Origin: Pseudomonadales bacterium
GTDB taxonomy: Bacteria > Pseudomonadota > Gammaproteobacteria > Pseudomonadales > DC-out160
NCBI GenBank assembly: GCA_016765265.1
Contig: JAESQG010000291.1
Location: 1-6,767, forward strand
Length of the DNA stretch: 6,767 bases
Reading direction: 5' to 3'
The notes beneath the pieces were generated by a model. The model was not told the DNA's origin. It made no database searches and was given only the letters and a program-made list of their open reading frames with translations. The stretch's first letter is position 1. Every line of letters starts with the position of its first letter. Positions 5,959 through 6,767 of the stretch are shown one piece after another. Position numbers and translations under genes: made by a program.

Positions 5959-6292
5959 TTAAACATGAGGAGCTAGCTGCTCCTCAAACTCTGTCATAAA
6001 ACGATTTAGCGCCGCTTTCCAATCTCTAATTGGCATGGTCCATTTTTTAGAGGCTGCCTCGATCGCCAAATAAACGACCTTCATTGCCGCATTATCATTG
6101 GGAAAGACCTTGTGGGTAATCAAAAAGCGTAATCAGGTTGGGCCATTGTGTGCGCCAGGGTTTACTAATCTGCGGATATTTAGCATCCCATTTTTCGGCA
6201 AAACGATCTAGCTCCAAAGCCGCCTCTACTTCTGATATCGACTGATAGATTCGCTTCAAGTCTGCCGTCACTTTCTTATAGTCTTTCCAATA
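5959..6292 (-). pseudogene. IS256 (mutator-type) transposase remnant, 3' end only, with internal deletion
   Basis: Read on the minus strand, the first part gives WKDYKKVTADLKRIYQS, FAEKWDAKYPQ, then PWRTQWPNLITLFDYP. The last part, in another frame, gives KVFPNDNAAMKVVYLA, SKKWTMPIRDWKAALNRF, and the C-terminus EEQLAPHV with stop at 5961-5959. These are hallmark C-terminal blocks of IS256-family transposases. Between them, near 6112-6122, the usual segment around IRKVIYTTNAIESLN is missing and the frame shifts. That segment carries the third catalytic acid (Glu) of the DDE triad, so the product cannot be active. The N-terminal two thirds or more are also absent: homology stops where the 33-bp repeat array begins. 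The element's outer end probably lies around 5920-5950, almost touching the lipoprotein stop codon, but I could not pair terminal repeats because the other end is lost. Confidence 0.88.
5967..5985. repeat. Inverted repeat GAGGAGC-N5-GCTCCTC
   Basis: A perfect 7-bp stem with a 5-base loop lies within the last codons of the IS256 remnant (EEQLAP). It is the strongest hairpin downstream of the lipoprotein gene, but no T-run follows on the plus strand and only a short one on the minus strand. It could stall plus-strand transcripts; coding coincidence is equally possible. Confidence 0.35.
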
Positions 6293-6431
6293 AAAGTAGT
6301 AAAAGTAGGGGTCAAGATCATAGTAGGGGAGTAGTAGGGGTCAAGTATCATATTAACTATTTAAAAGTAGGGGTCAAGTATCATATTAACTATTTAAAAG
6401 TAGGGGTCAAGTATCATATTAACTATTTAAA
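6292..6431 (+). repeat. 33-bp tandem repeat array with GGGGTCAAG core
   Basis: Three near-perfect 33-base units lie at 6333-6365, 6366-6398 and 6399-6431, each with the order AGTAGGGG, TCAAGTATCAT, ATTAACTATTTAAA. Degenerate partial copies precede them from 6292: AAAAGTAGT, then AAAAGTAGGGGTCAAGATCA, then TAGTAGGGG. The array separates two transposase remnants that point away from each other, and each loses its 5' part exactly at the array edge. The unit carries stops in several frames and does not look coding. GGGGTCA-cored repeats are, as I recall, common near IS200-like/RAYT transposases in Gammaproteobacteria, but no such gene lies in this window. Confidence 0.85.
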
Positions 6432-6436
6432 TATAT

Positions 6437-6767
6437 TTTGAATTTATTCCGATATGGGGGATGACGGTTTTTTTCAGCTATGCGATGCGAAGAGTCAATT
6501 GCCAGTGCTGTGGGATCAAGGTCGAAGCGGTACCTTGGTGTGACGGTAAGAACCATTTGACTAAGGCTTACCAGCTGTATTTGGCTCGCTGGGCTAGAAA
6601 ACTATCGTGGAAAGAAGTGGCTGAATCCTTCCAAACAAGCTGGGATAAAGTCTACCGATCCGTGCAGTATGTGGTGGAGTTTGGCCTGAAGAACAGGTGT
6701 TTAGACGGTATTAATGCGATAGGGGTTGATGAGATCCAGTACGCAAAAGGCCATCAGTATTTGACGG
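6437..6767 (+). pseudogene. ISL3-family transposase, 5'-truncated and running off the window
   Basis: The frame reads FEFIPIWG, then YAMRRVNCQCCGIKVEAVPW, KAYQLYLARWARKLSWKEVA, WDKVYRSVQYVVEFGL and finally GINAIGVDEIQYAKGHQYLT at the window edge. These are characteristic ISL3 blocks: the second CxxC of the N-terminal zinc ribbon, the helix-turn-helix region, and the start of the DDE catalytic domain with its first Asp in GVDE. The upstream part, including the first CxxC of the zinc finger, is absent. An in-frame TAA at 6428-6430 in the repeat array closes the frame, and ATG 6461 is the only nearby start. The remainder may be intact beyond the edge, but without half of its zinc ribbon the protein is unlikely to recognise its ends, so I call it a broken copy. 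Confidence 0.85.

Noticed and set aside
6292..6431. CRISPR array
   Set aside because: The units are contiguous 33-bp direct repeats without variable spacers, and no cas genes are present.

Overview
The window looks like chromosomal DNA from a free-living, probably marine gammaproteobacterium. This rests on moderate GC, a polytopic NarL-class sensor kinase with its LuxR-type regulator, a large Ser/Thr-linker lipoprotein of a style common in marine Gammaproteobacteria, and IS256/ISL3 debris. The assignment is by family resemblance only.

Layout. Bases 1-260 hold an uncertain open frame that enters from the left, possibly the C-terminus of an unidentified gene. Bases 261-487 are a promoter region. 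A sensor histidine kinase (488-2713) follows, with a PDZ-like extracytoplasmic domain, about ten membrane segments, a GAF-like region and a complete HisKA_3/HATPase core. Close behind it is the cognate response regulator (2760-3416), a receiver plus LuxR helix-turn-helix protein. A regulatory-looking intergenic region (3417-3725) leads to a 725-residue lipoprotein (3726-5903) built of repeated beta-rich modules. The right end is insertion-sequence debris: an IS256-type transposase remnant on the minus strand (5959-6292), a 33-bp tandem repeat array (6292-6431), and a 5'-truncated ISL3-type transposase on the plus strand that runs off the window.

How it may work together. The kinase and regulator are almost certainly one operon and one phosphorelay. 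A 14-bp inverted repeat, CCCC-N6-GGGG, occurs once upstream of the kinase and once upstream of the lipoprotein. Upstream of the kinase it is centred about 40 bp before the start predicted from a plausible -10 box. This suggests an autoregulated two-component system whose output includes the lipoprotein. That link is inference.

The strangest detail is at the regulator's start. A 15-bp tandem duplication separates the family-like start (ATG 2727, MKTGF...) from the rest of the gene with an in-frame TAA. Only a TTG start at 2760, which lacks the first beta-strand, is then available. The system may therefore be impaired, or translated by reinitiation.
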